64,000 bases of DNA from Lachnospiraceae bacterium GAM79 (GCA_020735665.1 CP085928.1:1192001-1256000), one strand, 5' to 3'. Counted from the stretch's first letter, positions 48,254 to 55,908 are shown. The notes: a model not told the origin generated them from the letters alone. A program made the numbers and translations.

Positions 48254-48595
48254 TTATTGCGTTATCTCTCTTAAAGTAAATTCATCTCTCACACATCTAC
48301 CTTTTAGATAGTCTAAAATTACAAATTCAGTATAGTATGGTGCTCCAATTATCCTAAGAATTTCTCCAATATTTTGCCTGTCCGGTGGAATCACTCGCTC
48401 CCGAACAAACATAAGTGCATAGTGATTATCCAGATGATACATTCCCTGATATGCTGCGGTAGCAAGAAATGCTGGCATATCCTCTATTGGATAATCTCTA
48501 CTAGTATCAACTTCATAGGAATCCTTTTCAGTATCATATGTCAAAATACCACATGAAACACCTTTAGGATCAACTATCTTATAAGTTCTTAACAT
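48254..48595 (-). CDS. Small kinase-partner protein 3 (possible HipS-like subunit)
   Basis: 113 aa. The C-terminal part GAPYYTEFVILDYLKGRCVRD parallels GIPYYDPVLLIKYNKGISVED and GIRPIGADIFRISEGKQLYD in two other array proteins, so the three are paralogues. The start at 48593-48595 overlaps the end of HipA-like kinase 2 by 17 bases, and its GGAGG site lies inside the kinase gene. Position and size recall HipS, the split N-terminal piece of HipBST systems, but gene order is reversed and homology is not shown. Confidence 0.7.
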   Translation of the reverse strand: MLRTYKIVDPKGVSCGILTYDTEKDSYEVDTSRDYPIEDMPAFLATAAYQGMYHLDNHYALMFVRERVIPPDRQNIGEILRIIGAPYYTEFVILDYLKGRCVRDEFTLREITQ

Positions 48596-49367
48596 ACTCA
48601 AACCTCCAATCAAACATATGCTGAATATTTTCCCAATAATAATCGGGAGCTGAATCTCTATCTATTCCTTTAAAAATATCTTTTGGATAACTAAGCTCTT
48701 TGAGATATGATCGTGGAACATACTTTAAATTTTCAATCAGATCTTTGCTTCCAATAAAATTATTTACCGGGCCAGATTTACTAATGTCAAATTTTTCAAA
48801 GTCATCTTTAAATCTGCAAGAGCACATAAGGGATAAACCGTGATCAAATAAAAATGCTAAATTATAGTTACCATTCTTAAATAATATCTCTAGGTTTGAA
48901 CTATGTCTATCCCTATTGCACACTAAATAATCTAATGTGAGCATGTCGTAGAGATATTTTCCATATCCAATTCTTTTTAAAAATGTAATTGGGTCCTCAT
49001 TTTCCATATGTTTTAAATCATAAAAAGCACCAAACGATAAAGATTTCATACCACTTTGTTTGAAGCTGGCAGATCTAGTTAGCCATGTAGTATACTCTTT
49101 ATTATCAACTACAACTAATGCTTGTATCAACTCATACTGTAAGCAATCATAGCCAAGAGCGTTTGCAATATTTTTGCAAATAACCTCGTTTATACTCTCG
49201 AATCCCCAAAAACCATCTATTGAATTATATGAAGACATTTTATAATAATATTTTATTCCATCTATAATCTCTTCAGATTTTAAGAAAGATCCACTGCTCC
49301 CACTGGAGTCTCTGGCGATAGCCCATATAAGATGCCTTAAATCTAATGGTGAAAAAAGCATCATCAT
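48579..49367 (-). CDS. HipA-like protein kinase 2 (short form)
   Basis: 262 aa. Motifs: lysine strand YYYKMSSY, catalytic loop LVCNRDRHSSN (about 148-158) and metal motif AFLFDHGLSL (about 172). It lacks the N-terminal HipA subdomain. I start at the ATG at 49365-49367 behind GGAGG; the open frame continues upstream another 25 codons, but those residues belong to the decayed gene next to it. It is coupled to the small partner 3 gene. Confidence 0.78.
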   Translation of the reverse strand: MMMLFSPLDLRHLIWAIARDSSGSSGSFLKSEEIIDGIKYYYKMSSYNSIDGFWGFESINEVICKNIANALGYDCLQYELIQALVVVDNKEYTTWLTRSASFKQSGMKSLSFGAFYDLKHMENEDPITFLKRIGYGKYLYDMLTLDYLVCNRDRHSSNLEILFKNGNYNLAFLFDHGLSLMCSCRFKDDFEKFDISKSGPVNNFIGSKDLIENLKYVPRSYLKELSYPKDIFKGIDRDSAPDYYWENIQHMFDWRFEYVKNL

Positions 49368-49385
49368 ATAGCAACAACCTCCAAT

Positions 49386-49559
49386 AAAACATATATAATA
49401 TTTATCATCATCTGTAACAGCCAAATCTGATAATGCATCCAATAATCCCTGATTACTTCCCTTACTCTCGACTACAAGCTCATTATCAAAGAAAAACTAA
49501 TTAACTAATCTCCAGAAGTGAAACCCTGCACCGGTATCCTCTGTCCATAAATATTTCAT
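49386..49559 (-). pseudogene. Decayed gene fragment with in-frame stop
   Basis: From an ATG at 49557-49559 the minus strand reads MKYLWTEDTGAGFHFWRLVN, then a TAG at 49497-49499, then an open frame FFFDNELVVESKGSNQGLLD and on to DDDKYYICF, where it merges into the leader of kinase 2. The peptide on both sides of the stop is protein-like and reads as one interrupted gene that has also lost its 3' part. Its family is not recognised with confidence. Confidence 0.65.
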
Positions 49560-49560
49560 A

Positions 49561-49962
49561 TCACAACTCCGTTTCCAGTGTTATCCTATTATTGTCAAAC
49601 TTCAACACCTTAAAGCTCTTATCAGAAACATTGAGGTCATCACAATTTCGCAGAAAAAGCATATATTGGTTCGATGGCTCAAAATTAATAAAACGTCTGA
49701 CCTCATCATTAATCAAATTATCGGCATTATCAACCAAAATAAAATTATCTCTGCACTGTTTAATTGATTTCAAGAAATTATCCGATTTGTAATTAAACAA
49801 TTTTATAGCATTGTATTCATCAGTTAATCGTAAATCTTCTAACATTTCATAAAGCACAGTTTTACCGGTACCGCTATCTCCACCAACAAGAGTTATTCTG
49901 TCATCAAATTCCAGATTGTACGAAAACGGATCTGCTCTAAATTTAATATTCTTATAAATCAT
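49561..49962 (-). CDS. Small P-loop protein 2
   Basis: 133 aa with Walker A GGDSGTGKT (about 27-35) and a Walker B-like FILVDNADNL. It is a paralogue of the P-loop proteins at 47265-47735 and 50382-50591. The ATG at 49960-49962 follows AAAGGAG and overlaps the DUF4869-like stop by 11 bases. Confidence 0.78.
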   Translation of the reverse strand: MIYKNIKFRADPFSYNLEFDDRITLVGGDSGTGKTVLYEMLEDLRLTDEYNAIKLFNYKSDNFLKSIKQCRDNFILVDNADNLINDEVRRFINFEPSNQYMLFLRNCDDLNVSDKSFKVLKFDNNRITLETEL

Positions 49963-50404
49963 CTGCTTCTCTCCTTTCATACTCCTTGCCCCACCAAGTA
50001 TTATATCCTCTTCCTCCGGTCACTATATCAGAATCGTTGAATCTGATTCGCACACCATCCGGAATATTAAAAAGCGTTGGTCTGGACATATAAATTCTTA
50101 TATTATCCATAGTAAAAATGATATTAAGCACATTCTGACCACATTCCTCTACATTCACCACCTTATCGGGATGCTTCACAATATTAAGTAAGGTCTTGCA
50201 GCCGGATGACAAATTACGGATTATACCTAAACCATATTTTGTTTCAATATGCTTATCTGGTGTCAGCTTCGCCTCATCTACTTGCTGAATGAGACTTATT
50301 TCATATTGAGACATTTCTTCATTACCTGTATTCAAATTAAAATACAAATCGTTTTGAAGTATCCAGTCCTTTGAGTCTTTTTTATCTGTATATATATCTA
50401 TCAT
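49952..50404 (-). CDS. DUF4869-like protein 2
   Basis: 150 aa. It shares the LSSGCKTLLNIVKHPDKV and CGQNVLNII segments with DUF4869-like proteins 1 and 3. The ATG overlaps, as ATGA, a stop in a different frame of the preceding P-loop 1 gene, which suggests the upstream gene once ended there. Function unknown. Confidence 0.74.
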   Translation of the reverse strand: MIDIYTDKKDSKDWILQNDLYFNLNTGNEEMSQYEISLIQQVDEAKLTPDKHIETKYGLGIIRNLSSGCKTLLNIVKHPDKVVNVEECGQNVLNIIFTMDNIRIYMSRPTLFNIPDGVRIRFNDSDIVTGGRGYNTWWGKEYERREADDL

Positions 50405-50591
50405 TCAAGTTTACTTCTTTCACACAATGGACAAAGGTAAAGATCTGGTAATGCATATGAATAAATGATTTTTCTATTAAGCTTAACAATTCTGTCTTGC
50501 CCTCTCCGCTGTCTTTTCCAATAAAACATGTATATTTGCTAATTATTTCGATACTGAACTCATGATCTGAAAACTGAAAACTAATCTTCAT
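50382..50591 (-). pseudogene. Truncated small P-loop protein 1, probably frameshifted
   Basis: 69 codons from the ATG at 50589-50591. The start MKISFQFSDHEFS and Walker A GKDSGEGKTELL (about 28-39) match its two paralogues of 133 and 156 aa, but the frame ends early. A second frame over the same DNA stays open and ends in a TGA that overlaps the next start codon as ATGA. This points to a frameshift or internal deletion that removed the Walker B half. Confidence 0.6.
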
Positions 50592-51051
50592 CAGGATCCT
50601 CCTCTTCAGTTGCACACCACAAACAATAATCATCTTCATATTCCTCAACAGTAACCCGAGAGCCATTTACTCGTATATCATTACTTATAAAATCTTCATC
50701 CGGTATATCCATATAATGTTCAAGCATAATACTAACGTCTTTCTTTTCTGCAATTTTTAAAAGAAATGGAACGCAATTATCTCCTAATAAGGATCCATAA
50801 AACCATCCATTCAGAAAATAAATACAGCATAATGTTTTGCAACCAGTTGAAATCATTTCTGTGCTAATTCCTCTGCCTTTATAGTCTAATAATGCTTCCT
50901 CAAATAAAACAGTGGTCCCATCTATTTCTTTTAAAAACTGCCTCACAAATTCATCTTGAAACCACTCCGGCTTTTTATTACGTCTGAAAATCAATCTGGC
51001 ATCTAATTCAAATTCTTCTAAATTCTCTCTGCCAAATACAATATTTAACAT
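50581..51051 (-). CDS. DUF4869-like protein 1
   Basis: 156 aa. It begins MLNIVFGRENLEEF and has the family stretch ISTGCKTLCCIYFLNGWFYG, GDNCVPFLLKIAEKKDVSIML and EHYMDIPDEDF, the clearest DUF4869 match of the three. The start at 51049-51051 follows GGAGGTTTGAGT, an identical start region to that of the gene at 48595. It overlaps the P-loop 1 start by 11 bases. Confidence 0.77.
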   Translation of the reverse strand: MLNIVFGRENLEEFELDARLIFRRNKKPEWFQDEFVRQFLKEIDGTTVLFEEALLDYKGRGISTEMISTGCKTLCCIYFLNGWFYGSLLGDNCVPFLLKIAEKKDVSIMLEHYMDIPDEDFISNDIRVNGSRVTVEEYEDDYCLWCATEEEDPDED

Positions 51052-51065
51052 ACTCAAACCTCCAA

Positions 51066-51389
51066 CTAAGTGTTCTTACTATCTGGAAATTTAAACCAAT
51101 ACCTATCATATAGCTGCTTTCCTTCACTAATCCTAAATATGTCAGCTCCTATTGGCCTTATTCCATATTTAGCACATTCAGAAAGCAAGTTTTGACGATT
51201 ATCATCCGGCAACCTGCTGAGCAGCCACTCGTAAATATTTCCTTCAGTGATTTCATTTCTAAATTCCCATATATTATTAAGCTGTTTCTCGTCATATACC
51301 TCATAAGTTATAAAATCATCACGTACATCAAGAGACATCAACACTTTCTGTTCAAGCATTACGTCACAACAAAAACGACCTAATCGCAT
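51066..51389 (-). CDS. Small kinase-partner protein 2 (without an adjacent kinase)
   Basis: 107 aa. The C-terminal section GIRPIGADIFRISEGKQLYD parallels the partner proteins of kinases 1 and 2. A GGAGG site lies seven bases before the ATG. Unlike its paralogues it does not directly follow a kinase gene, so it may be an orphan left by deletion of its kinase, or it may serve the neighbours in trans. Confidence 0.65.
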   Translation of the reverse strand: MRLGRFCCDVMLEQKVLMSLDVRDDFITYEVYDEKQLNNIWEFRNEITEGNIYEWLLSRLPDDNRQNLLSECAKYGIRPIGADIFRISEGKQLYDRYWFKFPDSKNT

Positions 51390-51485
51390 ATTATAACCTC
51401 CATATCTAACTGTTCTGCACTATATTTTAAATATTCTCCAGCTAAAAAGGGCTTGGTAATAATGAACTTTCTACCTTATCACATC

Positions 51486-51812
51486 TTACTGCTCTACATT
51501 TATCCAATAATCATCTTCAACTGAAATTCCTTTGTTGTACTTAATTAAAAGTACCGGGTCGTAATAAGGAATTCCAACTGCATGCAATTCTTTTGTTAAT
51601 CCCTGTCTTGTTTCCGGTACCACGCGATCATCTATAAATAATTCTGTTGCAAGGTAATCATCTCCATCACAAAGTAAATATGTGTATGGCAGTATACCAC
51701 GATCAGATACTAAAATTTTGAAATCTTGTAATACCCCACCGGCAAATCTGAAGGATACAATTGGTACATCTTTTTTCATAATAGTACCCTTTAAGTCACC
51801 AAAACTTTTCAT
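51486..51812 (-). CDS. Small kinase-partner protein 1 (possible HipS-like subunit)
   Basis: 108 aa. It has VVPETRQGLTKELHAVGIPYYDPVLL, then GISVEDDYWINV at the C-terminus, as in the other two partners. The start codon overlaps the stop of HipA-like kinase 1 as ATGA, so the pair is translationally coupled. A HipS-like antitoxin role is inferred only from size and pairing. Confidence 0.7.
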   Translation of the reverse strand: MKSFGDLKGTIMKKDVPIVSFRFAGGVLQDFKILVSDRGILPYTYLLCDGDDYLATELFIDDRVVPETRQGLTKELHAVGIPYYDPVLLIKYNKGISVEDDYWINVEQ

Positions 51813-52633
51813 ACTCCTATCACCTCAACATTTAATATTTTTGCTCGATTTAGAATATAAGAACTTGCCTTTAATGAAGGTAACTCAATACCAGTCAAAT
51901 CAAACTTCTCTGGTAAATACTTTTGTATATCATACTTATCTGAAATAAATGCTATTAAATCTTCATTATGCCGTGCAAATGGTTTACATTCCATTTTTGA
52001 AATACACTGTTTTAAAGGTAAATTTTCGTATTTTCTATCATGTTCAAATAAGCCCAATCCGAAATCAAATAAAGGAGAAATCCTGAACTTACCATCACAA
52101 TAGATAATACCGAAATTACTTAGATGCCTATCTTCATTTCCTACTAAAAAGTCTAACAGAGACATGACAAGTAAATAATCTGAACAGTCTGACTTAGTCA
52201 AATTATTTAAGGTATCAAGGGCAAAAATCCACTTGGTCTCTATGGAACCGGAATAAGGAAATTGTATCTTTTTAGCACTTAAGATTCTGGAAAATGGAAC
52301 AAATACTTCACCTTGAGTACAAAAATTTTTAGAATATACTCCATAAATTGTATTGTAGCCTAAATCGATTTTACAAGGAGATTGCTCCAAAATCTGAACT
52401 CTCTTGTCTGTTAAACAAAATTGTTTTCCTAGCTGAGCTGCAACACATTCTACCAAATCATCACGCCAGAATTTATCTTGAAAATAAAATTGTGCTTTTA
52501 TATAAATATCATTTTTACTATCATACCACTTCATCTGATTTCCCTTAGAAGTACTTCTACACTGTAAGCTAAGCAAATCAGAAGCATTAAAAATCTTTAA
52601 TTCATTAGAATCAAATATATCTAAATTTTTCAT
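51809..52633 (-). CDS. HipA-like protein kinase 1 (short form)
   Basis: 274 aa. Lysine strand IYIKAQFYF (about 43-51), catalytic loop VGNEDRHLSNFG (164-175) and metal motif PLFDFGLGL (187-195) are textbook HipA. The HipA N-terminal subdomain is missing. Its first 14 residues (MKNLDIFDSNELKI) closely match the first residues of Fic 1 (MKNLNIFNSDDIQI) upstream, and the ribosome binding regions match too. It follows Fic 1 and is coupled to small partner 1. Confidence 0.85.
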   Translation of the reverse strand: MKNLDIFDSNELKIFNASDLLSLQCRSTSKGNQMKWYDSKNDIYIKAQFYFQDKFWRDDLVECVAAQLGKQFCLTDKRVQILEQSPCKIDLGYNTIYGVYSKNFCTQGEVFVPFSRILSAKKIQFPYSGSIETKWIFALDTLNNLTKSDCSDYLLVMSLLDFLVGNEDRHLSNFGIIYCDGKFRISPLFDFGLGLFEHDRKYENLPLKQCISKMECKPFARHNEDLIAFISDKYDIQKYLPEKFDLTGIELPSLKASSYILNRAKILNVEVIGV

Positions 52634-52675
52634 AACAGATCCTCCAATTTAGCATATAATAAATCTAATTGCTGG

Positions 52676-53443
52676 TTATTCTAAGTTATTATCAAAGAAA
52701 TAAGATAACTTATCTCTAAATTTATCCTGTTCCCTCTGAAATAAAGCAAGAAGCTGTGTCTCATCTCCACTTTGTGCCATTTTAATTGCGTTTACATACT
52801 CTATTCTTGCTGTTTCACTGATTATAAAGGGGCATATATCATTGTGTAATGCTTCACGAAATAAGATTAATCTTCCCACTCTCCCATTACCATCCTGAAA
52901 TGGGTGAATTTTCTCAAACTTTGCATGAAAAATAGCTAATGCTCTTAAATCAATTTTACCTTTAGAATATTCTTCTAAAAGATTTTTCATTATAATTGGT
53001 ACATCTTTGGGAAATACTGTTTCTGTATCACCAACTATATTTGCTCTCTTTTTATACTCACCGATAGCATACCCATTTAAACGATCTTCAAAAACACCAG
53101 CCTTTAAACAATAGTGAAATGCTTTTATAATATCTTCCGTCAATGCACCATCTATAGTTTTAATCAGATGATTAAAAGCCAAAAAATGTCCTTGTGCTTC
53201 TTCTACATCCTTCATCCGTACAACAAAACCATTTGCATCTAAAGTCTTTGTATCAAAGATTAAGCTGGTCTGATCTTCTGTTAATGTACTTCCCTCTATG
53301 TGATTTGAACTGTATGTCATTCTTCTCTGAATATAACCATAAATACCATTCTTATATTGCATTGTAAATTCATCATTCAAAGCATTTCTAAGTTTGGAAC
53401 ATATTTGTATATCATCAGAATTAAATATATTTAAGTTCTTCAT
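52676..53443 (-). CDS. Fic-domain protein 1
   Basis: 255 aa. The catalytic motif HPFQDGNGRVGR (about 180-191) is complete, and an N-terminal inhibitory motif SNHIEG (about 46-51) is present. The ATG at 53441-53443 is behind GGAGG. It is the first gene of the kinase array, 42 bases upstream of kinase 1, and directly follows the hairpin and promoter at 53514-53602. The protein to be modified is unknown. Confidence 0.92.
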   Translation of the reverse strand: MKNLNIFNSDDIQICSKLRNALNDEFTMQYKNGIYGYIQRRMTYSSNHIEGSTLTEDQTSLIFDTKTLDANGFVVRMKDVEEAQGHFLAFNHLIKTIDGALTEDIIKAFHYCLKAGVFEDRLNGYAIGEYKKRANIVGDTETVFPKDVPIIMKNLLEEYSKGKIDLRALAIFHAKFEKIHPFQDGNGRVGRLILFREALHNDICPFIISETARIEYVNAIKMAQSGDETQLLALFQREQDKFRDKLSYFFDNNLE

Positions 53444-53513
53444 AGAAAATCCCTCCAAATTAGTATAGATTCAGCATTCTAAATGATGCTCTACATTTAC
53501 AAACAAATATATA

Positions 53514-53541
53514 AAAATAGCCGCTTTATAAACTAAGCGGC
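53514..53541 (-). terminator. Leader terminator or attenuator before Fic 1
   Basis: On the minus strand GCCGCTT-AGTTTATA-AAGCGGC is followed by TATTTTTATA. It lies only about 25-50 bases after the expected transcription start, so most transcripts could stop there and yield a ~55-nt RNA. Confidence 0.7.
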
Positions 53542-53573
53542 ATCTAATTGCACTCATCCTTATGATTGTATTA

Positions 53574-53602
53574 ATTATACAATTTTAGCATTTCAATGTC
53601 AA
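53574..53602 (-). promoter_or_regulatory. Consensus promoter of the toxin-module array
   Basis: Minus strand TTGACA (53597-53602), exactly 17 bases, TATAAT (53574-53579): a perfect sigma-A consensus. The -35 box lies in the first of two 24-bp direct repeats. Confidence 0.8.
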
Positions 53603-53648
53603 TTTAACGCTAATCTGCAATTACTCAATGTCAATTAGACGCTGATCT
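53593..53648. repeat. Two 24-bp direct repeats over the -35 region (operator candidate)
   Basis: Copies at 53593-53616 and 53625-53648 share 21 of 24 bases (TCAATGTCAATT then ACGCT then ATCT), start to start 32 bp, about three helical turns. The first overlaps the -35 box; the second runs into the 3' end of the next gene. This is the layout of a repressor or activator site, although no HTH gene is seen in the array. Confidence 0.65.
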
Positions 53649-54131
53649 CATATTTATTACATCTGATAAAAACTCATTTGTTTTTAATACGACTTTTTTA
53701 CATCCCTTTTGCTTTTTTAACATATCAATCCAATAATCCCAATTTCCTATAAAAACCTCTATAAAATCATCTGTATTTCCTCGTTTTAAATACCTGTTTC
53801 TGTATTCATCTTTCAATTCATATGCCGGAAAAACAAGAGTGAATGGAAGATTATCACAATATAGCCAACTCATTATTTGTATATCAGTTGGAATCAAAAT
53901 TATTTTATTAGACTCCGCTTTGCAGAGTGATAAAAAATTATCATAATATTCGTATCGCCAGTTAGGATTTAAAATTAGTTCGGAAGCAGCTTTAATAGTT
54001 TCATCATTGTAACTGTCACTGATTTCTTTTAAATTAATATACTTATAAGGCATAATGTTTAGATCAATAACATTTGTATTTTTTTTAGCAAATGTTGTTT
54101 TACCTATACCTGAAAAACCTGCAATTATCAT
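53631..54131 (-). CDS. P-loop nucleoside/nucleotide kinase-like protein
   Basis: 166 aa. Walker A is GFSGIGKTT at residues 5-13; then VIDLNIMPY, a possible substrate-binding Asp, and an IILIPTDIQIM strand. The C-terminal part has DEYRNRYLKRGN, like the lid region of small kinases. It could be a dNMP-kinase-like or toxin-like protein. I use the ATG at 54129-54131 behind CAGG; another lies five codons upstream without a site. It ends inside the direct-repeat region. Confidence 0.68.
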   Translation of the reverse strand: MIIAGFSGIGKTTFAKKNTNVIDLNIMPYKYINLKEISDSYNDETIKAASELILNPNWRYEYYDNFLSLCKAESNKIILIPTDIQIMSWLYCDNLPFTLVFPAYELKDEYRNRYLKRGNTDDFIEVFIGNWDYWIDMLKKQKGCKKVVLKTNEFLSDVINMRSASN

Positions 54132-54162
54132 TTTATTACCTGCCATTCAAATTTAATTTATA

Positions 54163-55071
54163 TTACTTTTCTGGTTCAAGCAAACTTTCCGGTTCGTTTT
54201 TTATTCGTTGCCAAGTTTGTGCTTCTTTCTCTGTCAAATTTCTTTCAATGACAATGGAATTTTCCTGTTGATATACTCTAAAAAATAATGTATCAGTTAA
54301 CAGACAATTTCCACAAGTACGAGGACCTAATAAACCAAATGTGCCAATCTTAGGTGGGTAGTCCCATCCCGCTTCAAAAGCCTCTTGTGCGGTACAAAAA
54401 ATCTTTGTACCACAAACTTCACAATAATGCCAGAACGGGCGAAAATTCATACTTTCAAACAATTCTAAACGTTGTATATCTTTTTCTTTCTTTTGTTCCA
54501 TTTGTTGTGCCTCTTCAGCAAGTTCTTTGTGGGCTGCGTCAATAATTTCAGGCTTAGAAGCATCCATTCGCAATCTGATATTGCCATCTATAACCTCATA
54601 TATTTTATCAAAGCCTTCGCAGACATTAGGAAATTCTATTTCTTTTGCATTGGATTTTAACCACTGGACAGAAGAATCTAATTTTCGTTCGTTTATATAT
54701 GTATTCCAAACAGAATCGCTCGGACACATCACATATATCTCAATAAATATATCTTTAAATTCATTACGAATAATATCTATATATGATATTCTACGCTTTG
54801 CTTTGTATAAAGTTTGTTCAACTACTACATTTTTATCTTCTTGCAATGCTTTAATGATATCTAATAAAAGGTATTTATTTGCTCTGTGCAAGCATAGACG
54901 TGCTTGCTCAAATGGGATAAATTTATCATTCCCCAATTCTTTATAAGCTGCTTGCTGATAATCGTATATATTTAATTTTACAGTGCTTTGATTTCCAGAA
55001 AAATGATTGTTGATAAAAGTTGTTTTTCCTGAAGCTGTAGCACCTATAACAAAAGTAACTGTCCTGTTCAT
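54163..55071 (-). CDS. Zeta-toxin-like P-loop kinase with C-terminal zinc finger
   Basis: 302 aa. The N-terminal domain has Walker A GATASGKTT (10-18) and an alpha/beta kinase layout with NVVVEQTLYKAKRR, as in zeta toxins and related AAA_33 kinases. A coiled Glu/Gln-rich linker (about 195-210) leads to a second domain with CEVCGTK and CGNCLL, four Cys in two pairs, a likely zinc finger. No epsilon antitoxin gene is adjacent. It lies upstream of the array and shares its strand. Confidence 0.72.
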   Translation of the reverse strand: MNRTVTFVIGATASGKTTFINNHFSGNQSTVKLNIYDYQQAAYKELGNDKFIPFEQARLCLHRANKYLLLDIIKALQEDKNVVVEQTLYKAKRRISYIDIIRNEFKDIFIEIYVMCPSDSVWNTYINERKLDSSVQWLKSNAKEIEFPNVCEGFDKIYEVIDGNIRLRMDASKPEIIDAAHKELAEEAQQMEQKKEKDIQRLELFESMNFRPFWHYCEVCGTKIFCTAQEAFEAGWDYPPKIGTFGLLGPRTCGNCLLTDTLFFRVYQQENSIVIERNLTEKEAQTWQRIKNEPESLLEPEK

Positions 55072-55128
55072 AAAAATACTCCTTGTCTTTCTAATTCCAG
55101 AAATTTTTTACTATATAAATATTTTTCA

Positions 55129-55148
55129 TTTCTAATTTCTAATTTCTA
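55129..55148. repeat. Tandem 7-bp repeat
   Basis: Three copies of TTTCTAA-type sequence in a row (TTTCTAATTTCTAATTTCTA) about 60 bp upstream of the zeta-like gene. Could be slippage or a regulatory spacer. Confidence 0.5.
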
Positions 55149-55206
55149 TTATTATTTTTCTCTTCGAAACCGCACTTATATGAGAATCATAATAGAATTT
55201 TAAGTA

Positions 55207-55908
55207 TTACCATTCACACGTCTCGATATGGTGTTCACCTTGTTTCTTTACTATAATATCTTCAATCTCAGTATTGTGCTTATTCGATTTAATAAGTATC
55301 CAGTCATCAAAATAATAATATATCTTTTTATATTTTTGATAAAATTTTATAATAGACAATTTTCCATCTATACTTATTTCTCTTTTTATATCGTCAATGT
55401 CATAACCTTCATCTTCAATATATTTTATAAAATCCCGATCTGTTTTTCCGTAATTATTCAAAACATATCTTAGTATTTTATCTTCAACTTTTCTCAAAAA
55501 ATTAAACTCGTACCCTGCTTCATCCAAATTCTCTTCTATCAACTTTGTATGTATTTTTATTCTAAATGGACCAGGAACTATATAATACCACACATGATCC
55601 AAATCATAAAAATATCCATAATCAATAAATGCTATTTTATCAAAAATACATCGTTCCGTATTGCCTAGCCAAAAAGGGTCTCCAGTAAGCTGATGTGAGA
55701 CCGACCAATGATAATCCCCATATTCACTTCCCTTTTTCCCTATCAGTCTAGTCTGTCCTAAATTAAAAAGATAATCAACATCCTTAGGATCCTGATACCA
55801 GGAAAGGAGTCGTCGACCTACTACATTAAAATAACCGCCATTACCACTCCATCCATACTGAACATGTCCATTATCCAGCCTCCTTGCAATAATACTTATA
55901 TCTCCCAT
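55207..55908 (-). CDS. Hypothetical protein (233 aa)
   Basis: Not recognised. From the ATG at 55906-55908 (behind AAGGAAC) it begins MGDISIIARRLDNGHVQYGW, rich in aromatic residues, with GNGGYFNVVGRRLLSWYQDP and later HVWYYIVPGPFRIKI. The C-terminal third is Lys/Tyr/Ile-rich. No membrane segment or catalytic motif is seen. The pattern recalls immunity or DUF-type proteins of mobile elements, but that is a guess. It is divergent from the 635-aa gene. Confidence 0.65.
   Translation of the reverse strand: MGDISIIARRLDNGHVQYGWSGNGGYFNVVGRRLLSWYQDPKDVDYLFNLGQTRLIGKKGSEYGDYHWSVSHQLTGDPFWLGNTERCIFDKIAFIDYGYFYDLDHVWYYIVPGPFRIKIHTKLIEENLDEAGYEFNFLRKVEDKILRYVLNNYGKTDRDFIKYIEDEGYDIDDIKREISIDGKLSIIKFYQKYKKIYYYFDDWILIKSNKHNTEIEDIIVKKQGEHHIETCEW

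Noticed and set aside
53593-53648. CRISPR-like repeats
   Set aside because: Only two 24-bp copies with an 8-bp gap, overlapping a promoter; no array or cas genes.
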